Source of the DNA: Stropharia rugosoannulata
Taxonomy: Eukaryota > Basidiomycota > Agaricomycetes > Agaricales > Strophariaceae
NCBI GenBank assembly: GCA_028532985.1
Contig: JANCIK010000005.1
Location: forward strand, 2,362,501 to 2,426,500
Direction of reading: 5' to 3'
Length of the DNA stretch: 64,000 bases
Part shown: piece after piece, positions 34,556 to 46,300 of the stretch
Numbering within the stretch: the stretch's first letter is position 1
Layout of the letters: every line of letters begins with the position of its first letter
Translations under genes and position numbers: made by a program
Notes under the pieces: generated by a model
Told to the model about the DNA's origin: nothing
What the model saw: the letters and a program-made list of their open reading frames with translations, nothing else
Databases searched by the model: none

Positions 34556-36381
34556 TTAAAAGAGCAGTTGGATCGTGAACGCAATGAGCGCCGTCATCGT
34601 AATAAACATGAGTATGTACTGTGGTATCAGGAACACTGCCAAATGGTCTGCATTCCCAGTGCCACTATACACCTGCGTCAAGAGTACCTGAATAAAACCG
34701 TTAATCACTGTACTTAACATTTGATAAAGACATTTCTTACATGGACAGTTGAAGTAGGCAGGCACGACAAGACTCTGTCCAGCTTTTGTAAGCCTCAATC
34801 CCCTGACCATGACAAAATGAACAACGTACATGCACACTAACCGTAGCACTTTGTCTTCTTTATTGATAAATCCGATATTCGTCAGGCCCTGGCAGATAAA
34901 CACTGCAAGCACAGGGATAACCAACAGCTTCCCAATCGCGATCCACATAACCGCGCCAATGGGCAGCGTCTTCCATTGGCCGCGCTGCGGGAGCGGCAGC
35001 CTAGCAAGCGACGACCCCAGACACACCAGCCCGATGGGCACCGATGCCGCTCCGACGAAATTCGTCGAGTCAAGCAGGAACGCAAGCGGCGGCTGGCCGT
35101 CTGGAGCAGGGGGTATATGTGTCCCGGGCACGCCAGGCACGAAGAGCGCCTTCAGCGAGGGCACAAACGCGATGGGGAACGAGATAATGATCGCCATCGA
35201 AGCTGGCGTTAAGAAAGACTTCAAAAATTCGTATACCGCACTGCGCCGGATATGCAGTCGACGCCGCGTGAATTTTTGTCCTGCATGCGCGTCGTCGCTA
35301 GCAGATCCGAGGCCGGCGTAGGATGCACTGCTATTTGCACCTTTGTCTTGAAGCACATCATTGCCCACGACGGGCGAGCCTATTTCCGTAGGGGATAGAG
35401 AAGCAAGCGGAGATACCACCTGTTCAGATACGCAGACAGGTGTCCCAGAAACTACAGTCGAACCCGGTATCTTCTCGACATCTTTTACAGGATAATCAGC
35501 CACGCTGCTGCTCAACGTGCCAAACCGCGCAGTGAATCTTTTAAAGCGTTGAAAGTAGGCCTTGTGTCGTAGCCGCATCGCTTCCTGTACCTCTTCCGGC
35601 TCGACATCAGGTCCCACAAAATCCCAGGCAACGAGTTTATGACCTCCGAAAGGAAATAAAGTTACCTTGTGTGGATTAGTATTTTACGTAAGCGATGGAG
35701 GCGACGGAGGTGGAGCAGTATGTGTGGACTCACCAAGAAAACCAGGATGAAAGCAGATATATAGGCAACTGCGAGGTTTTGATCTTCAATGCCTTGGAAA
35801 GGGGCAGCGCCAGTGATGCTCATTATCACTGCGTTGGCTGCCATGGCATGCATATCGGTCGGCGAAGTCCCCGATAGGAGAAATACGTTCCGAAAGACTC
35901 ACGGATGTCGCCTACGTTTGCCCAGCCCCCGGCAACCAGGATGCCATATCTGAAACGATGAGGCACCCAAAAAAATTGTTTGATAAGATACGCGAGGGCC
36001 ATGCCCATCGCCTCGTACAGCAGTGCAATGACGACCAACGGTCCTGCAGTAAGGGCGCAAATACATCAATAAATCAACGCAACGCATGACATGATGCGCG
36101 GAGCAGGAAGATGTACCGAGGGCACTAGCGTTCTGTGCTGTGAAGGCTGGCACGATTTTCGAAAACATGAGGCACGGAAGTGTGATTTTGAGCACAATTT
36201 GCCCAGCACCTGCCGCCGCGACGGCAGGAAACACTCCCGCCTTCGTCACTCCAAACCCACAGGCAACGCAAAATAATCTGAGGACCCATCAGCTACATTG
36301 CATCTGCACGGAAACTAGGAAATTTTACAATCGGATTAAAGGTCGACATGATATCCAGATGAGTGTCCCAGCAGCGACCAT
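34556..36381 (-). CDS. Auxin efflux carrier (PIN-like) family transporter
   Basis: Exons 36381-36329, 36277-36117, 36043-35903, 35837-35734, 35665-34830, 34774-34741 and 34687-34556 give 486 residues. The layout is two bundles of about five membrane helices joined by a cytoplasmic loop of some 130 residues. The first bundle contains GAGQIVLKITLPCLMFSKIV and FRYGILVAGGWANVGDIPN. The loop begins FVGPDVEPEEVQEAMRLR and is Ser-rich. The second bundle contains IGKLLVIPVLAVFICQGLTN and CIVLSCLPTSTVHVLLTQVY. Fungal members are thought to sit in the endoplasmic reticulum or plasma membrane; their substrate is unproven. The 34-nt sixth exon was found because it alone restores the conserved SCLPT segment. 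A decayed relative lies at 26551-27480 on the other strand. Confidence 0.9.
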
Positions 36382-36720
36382 GGCGTGATGAAAGGTGGGC
36401 TCGTGGAGGTTGGGGTGGAAGCCTTTTAAACCAATGCGTACCCTGCGTACCTTGTAATCACCGTTATGCTAAAAAGGTCATGGGAGTATTTCTTGGGAAT
36501 TACTGCACAGGGGAGCCGACGGAGGCTACATGTTAAGATTGTCCGGGCCGGAACTAAACGGCGTAAAAGTAACCCAGCATCTAAACGCGGTCTTCTTGCA
36601 ATGATAATCCAGAATCAGAAGTACTGGTGTTTACTTTTAGGAAGATGAGGTTATAATTGGGAAGTATATGCAACAACAGTGATGATCCAGCACGACCTCA
36701 GGCCTCATTCGTTAACCCTA
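36382..36720. other. Intergenic region
   Basis: Upstream flank of the auxin efflux carrier gene and 3' flank of the next minus-strand gene. No feature is recognised. Confidence 0.45.
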
Positions 36721-37963
36721 TCACTCTTTCTTGATGTCTTTCTTGGCACTGGTCGGCGCTTTCTTCCTTGGCAGAAGGGAGTAAGGTGCTGTAACGCCCA
36801 CCGATGCTAATGGCGTCGCAAAAATGAGATAACATGCCGATAGAATGCCCATAGAGCTCCGCGATAGCCCTGAGCTTGTCAGTTGCCACAAGATAAACGA
36901 AATTGATGTCCAAACAATATCCCAACCAATTGACGACTGGGCAGGGTGGGCATTGAGAATAATCCACGCCGCCGTGGCAGGATGCCTAGGTCCGGAATGG
37001 TCGGCGTATTGAAGAAACATCACGGCGTTTAATACAGTACGCAAATGTATAAGGACAGCGGCGATGTATATTATGCGATATAGTGACGCGATGCTCAAAG
37101 TGAAACGAGACTTTGAGTTGGCGACAGGTAACAGCAATGGGATAAATAACAGGGCATGCATTAGTAGTAGGTTAGGCAGGAAGGTTTGTTTCGTTGTGAA
37201 AGGGGTCGCCGCGACCGATGCCAGAGAGAGCAGGACACTGAGCCAAAGTGCTGGACTTGCTCTAGTCAGAGTCGCAGACGCTTGCTGCTTTGTTGCAACC
37301 TTCGGGGACAGCACCAGAGCCAGATAGAACAGATTGGAAGCTACCGAAATGGCAACTATCTGCCCGAGAAGCATATACGCCCACAGATGCTTAACCTTAT
37401 GACGAGTTCCTATTGGAGTATCAGAAAATCCCACTCTGTGTATATCAGGAAGCGCACAAAACCTTCTGTAACCATAAATACAGTCCATGCGCCAACTGTG
37501 AATAAGCATAGCTGTTCACTCCACCACCAGTTCAGCGGATGGAAGACGACGTAGGCCCAGGCCTCTTCGAACAACGAAGTATTGTAAAGCCACGCCCCAA
37601 GGCGATACACCAGATCGTGTGATGGACTCGGCTGCAGTGTACTTTCGTAGTTGAGGAAGCTCCACTGTTGGTATGATTAGCTCAACCCGTGAGGGCGGAC
37701 AGAGCATCCGTTCACCTGCATATATTTGAGCATGTCTAGATCACCGATGAGATAGAACGGCAACACAATCACGGGAAATGCTCACAAAACCAGGTGTGCA
37801 GCAGCGATATGCCCGTCAGTAAGGCAAACAACCATGGTTTCGACGCGGTCGTCGACCGTTTTGACGACGCGTACAGGTCGTGTGTTAAGAAGAAGAACAG
37901 ACCGAGGATAGCAAGGAAGTAGGATGAGAGGACAGACAGAGAAAAGACATGTTGCCAAAGCAT
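36721..37963 (-). CDS. Multi-pass membrane protein, unknown (fungal)
   Basis: Exons 37963-37786, 37735-37716, 37664-37463 and 37409-36721 encode 362 residues. At least seven hydrophobic segments are visible, including SYFLAILGLFFFLTHDLYAS at the N-terminus, WSEQLCLFTVGAWTVFMV, HLWAYMLLGQIVAISVASNL and LLLMHALLFIPLLLPV. The topology resembles a family of uncharacterised agaric membrane proteins. Exon 2 is only 20 nt; it supplies the residues YMLKYMQ between HTWF and WSFLNYES and is the only join that keeps all three frames open. The C-terminus is lysine-rich (RKKAPTSAKKDIKKE) and could act as an ER-retrieval signal (inferred). The ATG at 37963 lies five bases after the stop codon of the small upstream gene, so the true N-terminus is uncertain. 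Confidence 0.75.
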
Positions 37964-37968
37964 CGCGG

Positions 37969-38369
37969 CTATGGTTGGAACGTCGCTGGCAGTTGCAGCA
38001 GGCGCGCAATGATCTCCCGGAGTTTGCCAGACACCTTCTCACGCCAGACGGAATAGCTTGCGGTGGCTTTATTTTCTTCCGTCTCACTACTATTTGAATG
38101 CACATCATACCTCAAGCTAATGGCAAAGAAATATGGCTTCTCCTGCACTGCATCGTCTAATAGTCCCAAATTACGCATTTTATTTCTCAACTTCAGTATT
38201 TCGAGAATGGCTGGCTCACGAGCTAGTTCAAAATGCAATGGAGCAGGCTCTTCGATGATCAACGATTTGCCTCCGTGATGATCTACGGAATAACCCAGTG
38301 CAGACAGAAATATGGAGAACTGACACCCGTTTCACTGCATGAACCCATTCTAACTCTCTGAAATACCAT
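37969..38369 (-). CDS. Small unknown protein (start uncertain)
   Basis: The frame 38319-37969 encodes a well-structured sequence, FLSALGYSVDHHGGKSLIIE, then LAREPAILEILKLRNKMRN and EKPYFFAISLRYD. It looks conserved, but I cannot name it. No ATG begins this frame. The best model is a one-codon first exon (ATG at 38367-38369), a 47-nt GT-AG intron and then the frame, giving 117 residues. That ATG lies only 21 bp from the divergent start at 38391, which is tight. An alternative is that this frame is the 5' part of the membrane-protein gene: a donor GTGAGA near 38045 and an acceptor at CCATAG (37970-37975 area) would fuse the two in frame. Existence of a coding exon is likely; its boundaries are not settled. 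Confidence 0.5.
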
Positions 38370-38390
38370 CTACACGGCTGGAAGGCGATT

Positions 38391-39684
38391 ATGTCTTTTT
38401 CGCAACTTGGGGATGTGTATGTCTGCTGTTCCTATGCTTTTCAATTACCTGCAACTAACTTCATTCTAGTTCAAAGTTGATTGGGTCTTACTTCAACATG
38501 CTCCTCTATGGGGTCGAGTTACTCGCAACGTACTGTTATTTCGCATCAGAACGATATCACCGCGACGTTAGATTTGTCGTATGGGTGGTCATCATAAGCG
38601 TTATAGTCGACACTATTGGATCGTTTGCATCTTGTGCCAACGTCTTCGTGGTGCGTTCCGTGTCCGCTGTATAATATCGTCCCACTAAAATAGACTTGTA
38701 GTTTCTATTATCTGGTTATGGTACGTAAAACTCGTATTCTCAACTGTGCAATTGATGCTCATGTCTTGAACAGATACAAATGAAAAGTCCATAAAGGAGC
38801 ATTGGACTGTCGTGATTTTTCTTCTCAGCAATGCGCTGACAGAAGTCACTGTTCAATCTTTCATGGTCTACCGTTACTATAGACTGTAAGGCAGAGCCAC
38901 GCTTCCCCTCGGATTTCAATCTCAACTTGTTGTTGTCTGCCAGATCCTCAAACCGTATCGCAACGGGATTTATATTGCTTCTCATGCTCTTATCGGTACG
39001 TTAAATTGTTTTGTTTATGAGCCGTATTACTTACATACTAGGAAGTTAATTGCGAACTCTTTGCTGGGTGGGATGTCCGCAGATTCAGATCTGAGACTAG
39101 CTTACAATGAACAAATCATACCTTCTGTGTCAGTATTGCATTATGCTATATCTTGCCACCTCTGTGCTTATGTGTGCATCAGCCTCAGTTTATCTTCCAC
39201 CGTCGCTGCTGATGTGTCCATTGCGTGCGTTCTGACATACAAGCTCCTCTCAACACGTACTTTCAATAGACATACTAAGCAGTGAGTGATCATATTACGG
39301 ACTATGCTTGCTAAACTGACACCCCGTCTGTTTTTTTCAGTTTGGTCAGACGCTTGTGTGCATCCGCGATTCTCACAGGATCCGCAACGTCTTTGGTTGC
39401 AACTGCAACGCTTCTTGCTTTCCTCGTAAGTCCAGCAGGCGAACGTAAGTGTGTCGCAGTTATGCTATGTTGTATAATGGCTTAAGATGTTTCTTGCAGT
39501 GGCTTACGCTTTCAGCTTCTTTCTTGGCCGTACATATACCCTCACCATGCTCTTCACGCTATTGACGCGCGACAAAATATCTGGAAACAACTTTAACAAT
39601 CCACTGACAACGCTCGACATCAACCAAGTGACGTTGCCGATACCTGCCACAGACCCGCAGACCAGTTCGTTTTTCCTCCCCTGA
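38391..39684 (+). CDS. DUF6534-type seven-helix membrane protein
   Basis: Eight exons (38391-38416, 38470-38650, 38702-38720, 38774-38885, 38944-38995, 39046-39281, 39341-39444, 39500-39684) give 304 residues. Hydrophobic segments alternate as in the large agaric family with a C-terminal DUF6534 domain: ADVSIACVLTYKLLSTRTFN, then a loop, RRLCASAILTGSATSLVATA and SFFLGRTYTLTMLFTLLTR are the characteristic last helices. The function of the family is unknown; it is greatly expanded in mushrooms. The acceptor of exon 6 is the least certain: an AAG at 39045 keeps frame, while the nearby TAG does not. Exon 3 is only 19 nt. Confidence 0.78.
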
Positions 39685-40658
39685 CTCCAACTGTGTGCTG
39701 ATAATCTGTTACCTCTAGCTTCTCATATACAAACATCCCATGCTCGCACTATTTCAAGCCCGCATATGACTTTCACAAGGGCAAGTTCCTCTGCTGACGA
39801 TTTGTATTGTATTGTACATTGGTTGTGCTTACTATTCTCAAGATGCCTTCCTTGTGTCATCCGCACTCTCCCCCTTACACACGCTCCCTTCCGTCACCAG
39901 ACTCCGGTGCGGGACTCTTGAGTCGAACTCCCTCAACAGGGAGCATATACATTCATTCTTGTCTGAAGTAGGAGAAGAAAGCGCCTATCTTGCCTCTGTT
40001 TTGCACCTATACCCGTCTCACTCGGATGCGCCCGCTTTACTCGCGTTCAAATTGTATAGAATCTGTATATGTACCTTCACTTTTAGTCACCTACTAGAAA
40101 TGCAGTTTAAAGTTCAATGCTGTATCAGCCTATTTTAAAAATTGGGACATATAGATAGTGTTTAGAAATCGGAACACTCAGGAGGCAATTGTAAACCCAC
40201 TTTCTTGCCTTAGAATCTTGACCAAAGCAATAGAGCCCCAAGTACATTCCGGTACAGATGTGTTTCGACTGGTCATCGATCATCACACATGATGTCATTC
40301 ACGGCGTGAACATGGCTGTGTGACAGTGCCCGACCAGAACTCACTAAGTGTTGGTGATTAAATTTCGAGAAAGTTTACCAGCTACGTACAGAACGATATA
40401 CGTACAGAAAACTAATGCACTATGTATCTGTTCAAGATGAATAAATAAGACTGCTGGGTGTATAAAAAGTATACTGTGTAGCCTAACCTTACTATCCTTC
40501 ACAGACTCCGTTGTGATGACCAACCGATCACTTTATAGCCTAACATATGAACTCAATGAACTAAATAACGTCCTTATAAGTAAGTAGTGTGTAAGCATAA
40601 TAAGGTCCGTAGAGCCTCATATAAATATACATAATATCTAAATTGCTACTGAAAAGTG
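39685..40658. other. Convergent intergenic region
   Basis: Between the 3' ends of the DUF6534 gene and the arrestin-like gene. A 108-residue frame at 39812-40138 has no domain or paralogue here and looks fortuitous. Otherwise nothing is recognised. Confidence 0.45.
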
Positions 40659-42436
40659 TTAAAGAAATGATGATTGGTGGTTCAAAACGAAACTATCAGT
40701 GACCGGGCGAGCAGATGCATCTGACTCGTAACTTGGAGGCGCAAGCATTCGTGGCCTGGGTCCTGGAGCATATGCTGTAACGATCTCCACTGGTACCTCG
40801 ACGAGAGCGTCGGAAGTAGACCCAACAATTTCTATACCAGCGGCGTCGAAGGGGAATAATATCATAGAATACTGGAAAGAAAAAATGCGTCAGGTTTTAC
40901 AATACATACGAAAAATCGGCAGGTCGGAGACTTACTTCAACACGGAAAGAGGCCATTGCCGAGGTAGGCTTGACGTCTGATCGTAAATGTAGTTCTCCGT
41001 TAACAAATCTAACCGTACGCCGTTCGTTAGTATCCACTCCCTCCATGGATGACCACCAAATGGCCAACTGAGAATGGTCAATGGCGTCTTTCCATGATAG
41101 CGATTCTAGAGTTTGCTCTGACTTGCGGTGATATTTTATTCGGCGGCGCAACCGAGAAACGATCGCTTTCGGAGCAGAAACGAGATCTAACGCTTGCTGG
41201 TCCTCAGACTCGATGCGGAGGCACATGGGAATAACGGAACCTCGAGTATACGAAAGCTAAAGCAAATGTGAGTAATCAACAATGATTTTAAGGGACGTTA
41301 CAAACAGGTTTTGCGAGGAACATCTTTGTCAACGCCATAGTCAGTAACAAGTTAAAGATTTGTAATTTAATAATGAAGCATTCCCACCTGACAAGTCATG
41401 CGCAATGGGTGTGTATTGAAAGCTGTTCCTTCCACTTTTACGACTTCGGAAGCATGCCAACCGTATGAATCACCGTTCGGACCTACTAACGGTGTTCCCT
41501 GAGCATATGCAAGCCGTCTAAGGGGAGAAAAGGGCCCAGGTCGAGTAATGGGTACGTAGGCAAATTGGGCTGGTATCCTAAGTCATGATCATGAGTCTGG
41601 GTACCAGCCCACAATTATATGCTATCTGCCCTCACCGATGATCCGCCCGCAGCTTATTTCGCATTAATTTTAGACAGATCTCATAACTGATAGTGGCCCG
41701 TGTGTGGCGTTCTTGAAAGGTCTGGGGAGGATGGAAAACCCGGGGCTCTTTACGAGGTCCAGTAGGCATTACCACCTCCCGTGGGATGTCTACGCAGAAC
41801 TTCCAGGTATATTTTCCCTGCAATTTCCCAGTGAATTTCGGCGAACCGGGCACTGGAGTAGATTCATCCTCATCAGATGACGCTTGTCGTGGCTCTCCGT
41901 CTGCTTGGGACCATAGGATCAGTGGAATGTCGATGAACGACAATTGTTCAACCTGGCCTACACCAGTAATGAACTGTCCTAGAACCTGTAAGCGTTTGGA
42001 ATGATTCAAGTCAGCAACATACTAGATTCCGCAAAGACAGGCGGCTTGAAAGCCTACTAGCAGGAACACTGACATTTACAACGACAGAGTGAATGGCGTC
42101 GGGCTTGTCCAAGATAAGGCGCACCCTGCCCTTTACTGGAGTTCCTTCAACAAAAGTTGGCATATGCTTGGAATATTTGCCATCCGCAATTATAGTAAGG
42201 ATTGCGAATGACTTTCCTCGCTTCTTCAGCTCATAGTAGAATTCCTTAGGGCTCTGTGCCGTAACAGAGCCGTGAGTAGGTTCGACCCTAGGGCGCTGAC
42301 CGGTAGTGTAGACGGGTAGATCCGGTATGGGGTCTGTAGCCACAAGATCGTTTATATCGATGGAAGAAACCTGCGGCGCTTCTGAAACCAAGTCGTAAGA
42401 CGGTGGCTGCGACGTCGCTGCGAAGGTAACCGACAT
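40659..42436 (-). CDS. Arrestin-like protein (alpha-arrestin family)
   Basis: Exons 42436-42074, 41985-41636, 41577-41388, 41323-41306, 41256-40936 and 40871-40659 give 484 residues. An N-terminal arrestin fold is indicated by TPVKGRVRLILDKPDAIHSV followed by VLGQFITGVGQVEQLSF and GKYTWKFCVDIP. The second half contains MFLAKPLSYTRGSVIPMCLR, a strong arrestin signature that needs an 18-nt microexon (41306-41323) encoding MFLAKP. Alpha-arrestins recruit Rsp5-type ubiquitin ligases to plasma-membrane transporters. A PPSYE motif near the C-terminus resembles a PY motif for WW-domain ligases, and a related PPSYD occurs near residues 11-15. The partner and the cargo are inferred, not shown. Confidence 0.85.
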
Positions 42437-43398
42437 AATGGTGATGTGGCAAGGTCAGTGGAAGCGTAGGCGACGGAGTGTATCGAGCGGACAAGATAAC
42501 TCTCGCGGCCGTCATAGCGCCTGTCAACACTCCGCTCAGGCTGAAGCCTGGCGTTGATTGGACGCTGATTGATGATCACATCGAGGGGTTTGAGATCAGG
42601 CCAAGGCACGGAGTCTAATAATGGCATATTGCCCAATATGGTATGTATTTGCATGCGTTATTTTTAATTTTGGTTGGTCGCTGCAAACCAACTGCAACCT
42701 CTGTGAAATATAGCCCTTGACCAACCCTTGACTTGCAGCTACTATCACTCTTCAGAAATATTCACCTTCATTGCACTGATAATTGAGGAACGACAAAAAG
42801 AAGTACCCATAGGACTAAATATCATCAAGATATCTTGTCCAGCAGAATATTTATGTGGAGACCGTCAAGCTCAAGAGAACATGTTACATACCTCTTAAAG
42901 CTTAAAGGACTAAATCTGCAGACTCGAGAGTTATTATGTTAGGGTGGCCATTAGACGCCTTGGAAATGTGTATGTATGATACGACAGTGCACTACAAGCG
43001 ATGCCCCAACATGTCACCTTTACTGTATAGGCTGTCTAGATTAGAACATTATCCAGAGAGAAACAGGTTGAAACAGGTTTGGGTAATCCTAATCACATAA
43101 CGAGCAACTTGCAAGCAGTACACTTTTCCTTGAAGTCTGAAGCGTCTGCTTCACGAGTCATTTGTTTACTTACATCAAACTTACCTGAAGCTGGAGCTGG
43201 TGTATTTTAATGGCTAAATGTCCATAGGATACAAGTCCTACAAAAAAACATCGGGTAACTCAAGGTACCTCAGTTGTGAAGGCGCATACTTCTTTACTGA
43301 GATCCTTCCGAACCAATTCCGAACACATGTCTAAAGTTGGAAACCGTCAGACGCGATATGGAAGGTTGTAGCACCTAACCCTATTTCGGGCTTGCCTC
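42437..43398. other. Divergent intergenic region (962 bp)
   Basis: Promoter region shared or divided between the arrestin-like gene (-) and the paladin gene (+). I see no coding signal, repeat or RNA gene. Confidence 0.5.
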
Positions 43399-46300
43399 AT
43401 GCCGCCGCGCCTTGCTGGGGCTCAACGTGCTCTTGACTTCGTACGCTCATCTCAGTCAACCACAAACATGTCCTTTCGTCAAGAAATTCTCACCAAATCT
43501 GTTTCTGAACACCATCGACCATCTTCAGTTCCTCCGCCAGCCAATGGACACACTTCTTTGCTCACTGCCCACCGTCCGTCGTCCATCCCCCCGTCGGGCA
43601 CGCGTCATGCAAGGGTATCACCCTCTGTTAATGAGCCCCAGATACCCAATGGGTCAGGTGGAGATATTCCAGAACAACTTGACCTCATTGATCTCCTACG
43701 ACGCTCCGAACCGTCTGTCGTGAAGACCCGAAACGGCAGCGTGCTCAGCCGTGGCTTCATCCTCAAGACAGACCACTATCCTTCAGGTGAGTATCGTATA
43801 GACTTAATGTACCTACGGTTATAACAATACATGCACAGGCCGTGCACTTGATCTCGATCTCAATGTTCATGGCGCGCCAAACTTCCGAGCCCCGAGGCAA
43901 GGTGACTTGAATGTTTTCGGTGCTGCTCAGCCACGTACGCAAGGCTTGCGCGCAATCTTGTCCGTGCTGCGAAGTCGGCCGAACACGCCCAATCCCTCTC
44001 ATGTTGTCTGGTTTTCAACCCGTGAAGAGCCTATCGGTACGTTCCCTATCTTATATCTTGGTATCTTCCCCTACCATGCGGTTAGATATCACTGTCCCCT
44101 GTCTTGTATCATGAGGATCCACTTGTCAGATTAGGCATGCATTCTGCTTCATGTCAAGCGGCCTTTTCGTTGGGCATAGCTGATACATCTTGACTTTTAT
44201 GTAGTTTATATTTCTGGTCGACCGTTCGTATTACGTGACTCGTCAGAACCTCGTCGCACGTTGGCGCTTTCTGACCGTGCAGAGAACTTGGAGGCCATCG
44301 AAAACAGGCTGAAAAATGACATCCTGCAGGAAGCTTCCAGGTACGTTTGGTACCATCCGTGCAATGACCTCATCTGACGCCGTTTAGATATGGCGGGGTA
44401 ATTCTCACACATAATGAAGTTGGTGAGTGCCACGCTAATCTAAGAAACTCTCACCATAACTCTCGTGTTTAGCTACCACAGAAAGTGGACAAGGTGCAAT
44501 TTTGCCAACATGGACTGCCGTAGATGCTGGAAATGTCAAAACGTCGAGGGAATTATGGACCTTCATGAAGAGCGAAGGCTGGAATGTCGATGTATGTTCT
44601 GTTATTGCTCTAGGAACTGGTACAAACTAATGTATCGATCTTTGAATAGTATTATCGGTGCAGTACTATTTAACCTTTGCCCAAGAGGTATTTCTCATAC
44701 CTGTGCTAGTATTCCGATCTCGCCGGACCGTCCTATTGAGGTGGGTATATGCATTGAATGTTGTTAGGGTTAATTAACGTGTACCCGTAGGATAATTATC
44801 TCGATGCCTATCTGCGAGTAATTCGTGAAACCGACCCTAACAAGACAGCACTCGTATTTTCTTGCGGTATGGGTGCAGTGCGTACCACCTTCGCTATGGT
44901 AGCGGCTTCACTGGTCCGGCGTAAACAAATCATGGATAGAGGTGGACCTGACCCCTACGGCTTGAAGTCGATAGTGGGCCCAGCCCTGTCGTCAAGTCCT
45001 GGAACCAACACGGTAAGTGTGATGTCGAATTTCAGAGACCTTCATTTATTTATGTAACGCCAGTCCACGAATCTTGTACCTGTAAGCTTCCCCTTGACAG
45101 GCTATATATATATAAAATATTGACCATATAAATTTTAGCAAACCGAGAGTCGTATTTTACAGTCGCTTGAGCAAGCCAACGCTCAACAAGAGTTATCCAA
45201 GTCGCTACTTCGTCTTACATATTTGCTGCAGACATGTATGCAAGATAGTAATACGCAATCTGCGATAGAGTTACTTATGTCACAGCCAACATTACTTGAA
45301 AATCTTCGCAAGGCATACATGGGAAATTATGGCATCATTTTGAGTCTTCTAGGCTGTCTGGACCAAGGACTGTATTCAAAGAAACTGGTGGATCGGGTCA
45401 TTGATGCTAGTATGCTCTTGATTTACACACCCTGGTGCGATGACGCTTTGTACTAATTTTCTTTCATTGTTGTAGCTGATCAAGTCACCAATCTGCGCGA
45501 AGACATATTGACAGCTCGGTTGAAATATTCGCTTACCAGCATGGACGAAGTGAAGGGGGAGGACTATCTCAACAAAGCGATGAAATCACTGGAAAAATAG
45601 TGCGTTTCAAAATAATACGAGGACCTTTCTTTACCATTCTGATTTCGTTTAGCTTTTTTATAATTACTTTTGCAAGCTTTGTTGAGCATTCCGACGAGAA
45701 CTTTAGTCAAAGCTTCTCTGATTGGCTTAGCGCCCGTACAGAGATATGGACACAGATTAAATATTTACGAAAACAGTACGGAAACATCTTAAACATCTTC
45801 TCTCCTGTGAACGATCTGTCATCGCTATCCAAGTCAAGCTCTGCCAACCGCTCACTACTCGCAGGGAAAAGGAATGACGTTGCTATCGCTGGGGGGCAGA
45901 TTCTCGGTGATGAATATTCGGATTATGTTGTCAAGGTAGGTTTACCTCCAGTTTGCTATAGTACAAATATTAAACTGAATGTCAATCAGAATCGCAGTGG
46001 CATTATCCTACGCGAAAGCACGTTGCTGAAATCCGACCAATGGCGTGCTGAGTCTCACCACGTAGAGAATGGCGTCCGAGGAGCTATCAATTTCCGCCAA
46101 GTGCCCGACACCAATATCTATGCTCTTGGTCAGCCGACAATTGAAGCTATCAACGAGGTAGTACACAGAGTAAACGAGGCAAACTCCCATGCTTCTAAAG
46201 TTATATGGATAACCTTGAGGGAGGAACCGGTTGTGTACATTAATGGGGCTCCTTATTGTTTGCGCAGAGAGAATTACTCGCTGCGAAACATGAAAGGTGC

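Noticed and set aside
39812..40138. 108-residue open frame after the DUF6534 gene
   Set aside because: It lies in the 3' flank, has no domain and no relation to any other sequence here.
45104..45120. TA-rich microsatellite inside the paladin gene
   Set aside because: A short simple repeat within an intron; too short to be notable.
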